A stretch of 64,000 bases of DNA from Chromatiaceae bacterium (GTDB lineage Bacteria; Pseudomonadota; Gammaproteobacteria; Chromatiales; Chromatiaceae), in the NCBI GenBank assembly GCA_016714645.1, contig JADKCI010000001.1:372001-436000 (forward strand), written 5' to 3'. Below the pieces are notes generated by a model. That model was not told the origin of the DNA, did no database searches, and saw only the letters and a program-made list of their open reading frames with translations. Below, one piece after another: positions 61,957 to 64,000 of the stretch; position 1 is the stretch's first letter; each line of letters begins with the position of its first letter. Position numbers and translations under genes: made by a program.

Positions 61957-62571
61957 TTAGGGGTCGGCGAGGATCTTCCCCAGGAATTGGTAGGTCCAGC
62001 CCGCGGCCCTTATGGCCTGCTCCAGGGCCGCTTCGTCCCCGCCCAGGCTGGCCTCCAGGTCACGACCCAGGCTGGACCAGCGCTCGCCGGTTGCGGGGCC
62101 ATAGCCTTGGAAGAAGCGATTGGCCCCGGCCGCTGGCCGCCGGTGGGCCTGGTCGAGAAGTCTGACGATCAACCGCGACCCCAGGGTCGAGCCCTCCAGG
62201 ACATAGAGGCAGCCGGCGACCCGGGCCAGGCCCTCGCCCGCATAGGGCGCGAATCCGGGGTCGGCTATGAATGGCGTTGGCTGGAAGGCGGGGTCGAGGT
62301 GCCGGAGGTCGGCCTCGAGCCAGGTGGTCTTGACGAGGCGGCTGGACCAGTCGTAACCCCGGTCTTCCCAGACCGGGGCGCGCCCCAGCAGGTGCTGCTC
62401 GCAGGCCACATTGGCCCGGTGAAAGCGCCGGAGTAACTCTTGATAGTCCCCACGCGTCAATTCCGGATCAACCAGGCGTCGCATCGCCGGCAAATCCTCT
62501 AGGGTGTCGTGCAGGGGCGCCGTGGACTGTTTCAGGCGGACCATGACGCCGGGGATGGCAGGGGTGTTCAT
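61957..62571 (-). CDS. Biliverdin-producing heme oxygenase
   Basis: A 204-residue heme oxygenase-fold protein that opens heme to biliverdin, CO and iron. The proximal His is H21 in STAPLHDTLEDLP; the distal-helix glycine-rich region is YVLEGSTLGSRLI. This form commonly supplies biliverdin to bacteriophytochromes; none is in the window. It is intact although flanked on both sides by pseudogenes. Confidence 0.9.
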   Translation of the reverse strand: MNTPAIPGVMVRLKQSTAPLHDTLEDLPAMRRLVDPELTRGDYQELLRRFHRANVACEQHLLGRAPVWEDRGYDWSSRLVKTTWLEADLRHLDPAFQPTPFIADPGFAPYAGEGLARVAGCLYVLEGSTLGSRLIVRLLDQAHRRPAAGANRFFQGYGPATGERWSSLGRDLEASLGGDEAALEQAIRAAGWTYQFLGKILADP

Positions 62572-62724
62572 AGGGGCTTGGCCGTCTTCACGACGGGGAT
62601 GGTCAATAGGGGCCGAAGAGGATAGGCGATTAAGGCCTGCGCAACAATTTGGTCGCGAGTCCAGGCCGGCCCGGACTCCTGATCAGGACCCTCTGAGGCG
62701 CCAGGCGCGTCCCGCGCAAGGGGC

Positions 62725-63390
62725 ATCGTCGAGACCGCTAAGGATATCCTGGCCTTTGAAGCGGCTCTGGTCGAGGAAGGCTTCGACTTCGCCTATAGGA
62801 ATCCCTATCACTTCGTAGCCTTCAGCGCCAATTCTGGCTATCGAGCCTTGGCCCGCGACCGCTAGGAACGGCTCCAGGACAATCATGGTGGTGGCCAAGG
62901 ACTCCCCTCTGAAGTCCCTGGAAGACCTGGCGGGCCGGGAACTGGTCTTTTCGGCGCCGGGGGCCTTCGCCGCCAGCCTGCTGACCCGGGCCGAGCTGGA
63001 AGGGCGCGGCATCCCCTTCCAGGCCCGCTTCGTCTCCTCCCATGATTCCGTCTATCTGAACGTCGCCAAGGGCCACTATGCCGCCGGCGGTGGCATCCGC
63101 CGTACCCTGGAGGCCCTGAGCCCTGAGCCCTGAGCCCTGAGCCCGGAGCCCGGAGGTCGGCGATACCCTGTGGGTGCTCTGGGAGACCGAGGGCTACACC
63201 CCCCATGCCATCCCCATCAGCCCCAGGGTGCCAGCCGCGGTGACCGAGGCCATTCTGACGGCCCTGATCGCTCTGGAGACCGAGGCGCCGGAACTGCTCT
63301 AGGACGCGGTCCTGGCTCCCTTGACCCCGGCCAAGGACAGCGACCAGGACGATGTCCATGCCCTGGATCTCCAGCGTCTTGACTGTCTGT
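62725..63390 (+). pseudogene. PhnD-like phosphate/phosphonate-binding protein, multiply broken
   Basis: Homology runs through three frames: FEAALVEEGFDFAYRNPYHF and GYRALARDR-stop, then VVAKDSPLKSLEDLAGRELV to GGIRRTLEALSPE, then GDTLWVLWETEGYTPHAIPI and PRVPAAVTEAI. These are ordered segments of a periplasmic PhnD-type ABC transporter binding protein. The second frame change coincides with a heptamer repeat. The N-terminus and signal peptide are absent. Confidence 0.8.
63114..63155 (+). repeat. Six tandem heptamers CCCTGAG/CCCGGAG inside the PhnD pseudogene
   Basis: Four CCCTGAG and two CCCGGAG units follow each other. A single copy fits the ancestral frame; the extra 35 bp shifts it. Confidence 0.85.
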
Positions 63391-63399
63391 CAAGAATTC

Positions 63400-63421
63400 C
63401 CGCCCCCTAGTCAGGGGGCGG
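63400..63421. other. Perfect hairpin CCGCCCCCT-AGTC-AGGGGGCGG
   Basis: A 9-bp stem with a 4-base loop lies at the end of the PhnD remnant. There is no T-run, so termination is uncertain. The rest of 63412-63598 holds nothing else that I can support. Confidence 0.5.
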
Positions 63422-63598
63422 TCCGGGATAAGACCCTCCCGCGCCTTGAGCCCCAAACCCGGCCAGGCGCAACCCTTCGGGTGTCCCGATCCATCCCTCC
63501 CGACTTCCCTTGGGTCAAGTAAAGAACCCATAAAACTCCGCATGACCAGGCGGCTATCTTCCGGTAGTATCCAGGCCAACAGCCACGGGGAAATCGCC

Positions 63599-64000
63599 AT
63601 GCCGACAGAACGCAAAGTACGCCGTTACACCGCATTTTTCCCAGGCTGGGCGACGGCTTTCGGGGCCCATGAGCAAGACGCGAGCGATCCGCGCGGGCTG
63701 GTCTGGCTGCACGGCGAACATCAGTTGGGACTCATCCTGTCGCCCGAGATCAAGCATTTCCTTTACCCCCTCTTTTTAGGCAATAGCCACGCGGAGGCAC
63801 CGGCTGTGGCGCTCGGGGCGGGCCTGCTGCGTGTCGAAGGGGTGGAGCTAAACCTCGGCGAGGGGGACAGCCGCGCCCTCACAGCCCTGATGGAACTGGT
63901 GGCGAGCGAGGGTGACCTGCACCTGTCCCAGACCTACCACCTCATCTATCCCAGCGGTACCCGGATCCTGACCCTGAGCCCCAAGGCCCCCCTGCCGCTG
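63599..64000 (+). CDS. Hypothetical protein, 3' end beyond the window
   Basis: An ATG at 63599 preceded by GGGGAAA opens 134 codons running off the right edge (MPTERKVRRYTAFFPGWATA at the start). It is soluble, with no signal peptide. A short hydrophobic stretch (EIKHFLYPLFLGN) is not long enough for a membrane helix. I recognise no family, and the missing C-terminus prevents more. Confidence 0.65.
   Translation, partial: MPTERKVRRYTAFFPGWATAFGAHEQDASDPRGLVWLHGEHQLGLILSPEIKHFLYPLFLGNSHAEAPAVALGAGLLRVEGVELNLGEGDSRALTALMELVASEGDLHLSQTYHLIYPSGTRILTLSPKAPLPL

Overview
The window is high-GC DNA from a gammaproteobacterial sulfur oxidiser, most likely a purple sulfur bacterium of the Chromatiaceae (an inference). 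Support comes from a qmoAB-hdrCB cluster for sulfite/APS oxidation, NiFe-hydrogenase maturation genes (hupK, hypC, hypD, hypE), a biliverdin-forming heme oxygenase, and gammaproteobacterial neighbourhoods such as yacG-zapD and ileS-lspA. No tRNA, rRNA or CRISPR array was seen.

Layout: 1-7.4 kb holds ppx (runs off the left edge), an MFS transporter, the hupK-hypC-hypD-hypE operon and a small methyltransferase. 7.5-10.2 kb holds a VOC protein and a decayed IS4-type transposase with a DruA-like N-terminus. 10.4-18.5 kb is the most unusual part: a TPR protein, then an integron whose integrase has lost its catalytic core in frame, followed by four gene cassettes separated by recognisable attC sites and a broken fifth cassette. 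The cassettes are visibly AT-richer than the flanks. Cassette 1 carries two adjacent genes, one with a PD-(D/E)XK-like nuclease motif. Cassette 2 carries a membrane protein and a FlgT-C-like protein with overlapping frames. Cassette 3 has an AlbA_2/HATPase protein and cassette 4 a methyltransferase. The cassette 1 pair is the best candidate for an undescribed, possibly defence-related, system.

18.5-25.5 kb returns to core genes: two overlapping GH57 genes, a Nudix-ThiE fusion, yacG, zapD, a ferredoxin reductase and a YeeZ-like epimerase. 25.6-31.6 kb is accessory: hipBA and a large secreted beta-helix/InlB-repeat/Calx-beta protein lie between degenerate copies of the epimerase gene's 3' end, followed by two small exported proteins. 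31.7-44.7 kb has a 5'-nucleotidase, a PIN toxin pair overlapping lspA, ileS, a TraB protein, a HerA-like ATPase, pcm, a second-type EF-G and a YdcH protein.

45.1-50.3 kb is qmoA-qmoB-hdrC-hdrB, closed by a terminator. It predicts electron transfer between APS reductase and the quinone pool or a soluble carrier; aprBA and sat are not in the window. 50.5-53.5 kb has rfaH and a PRPP-synthase-like/AMP-phosphorylase-like pair. 54.3-60.9 kb is a signalling block: a single-TM miniprotein, an OmpR/EnvZ-type pair, a peroxiredoxin, a hybrid kinase with a dead receiver, a REC-PAS regulator, and an ArsR repressor whose two cysteines have the spacing of the sulfide sensor SqrR. 60.9-63.4 kb is a graveyard (group II intron reverse transcriptase, transposase fragment, PhnD pseudogene) around an intact heme oxygenase. 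A partial unknown gene runs off the right edge.
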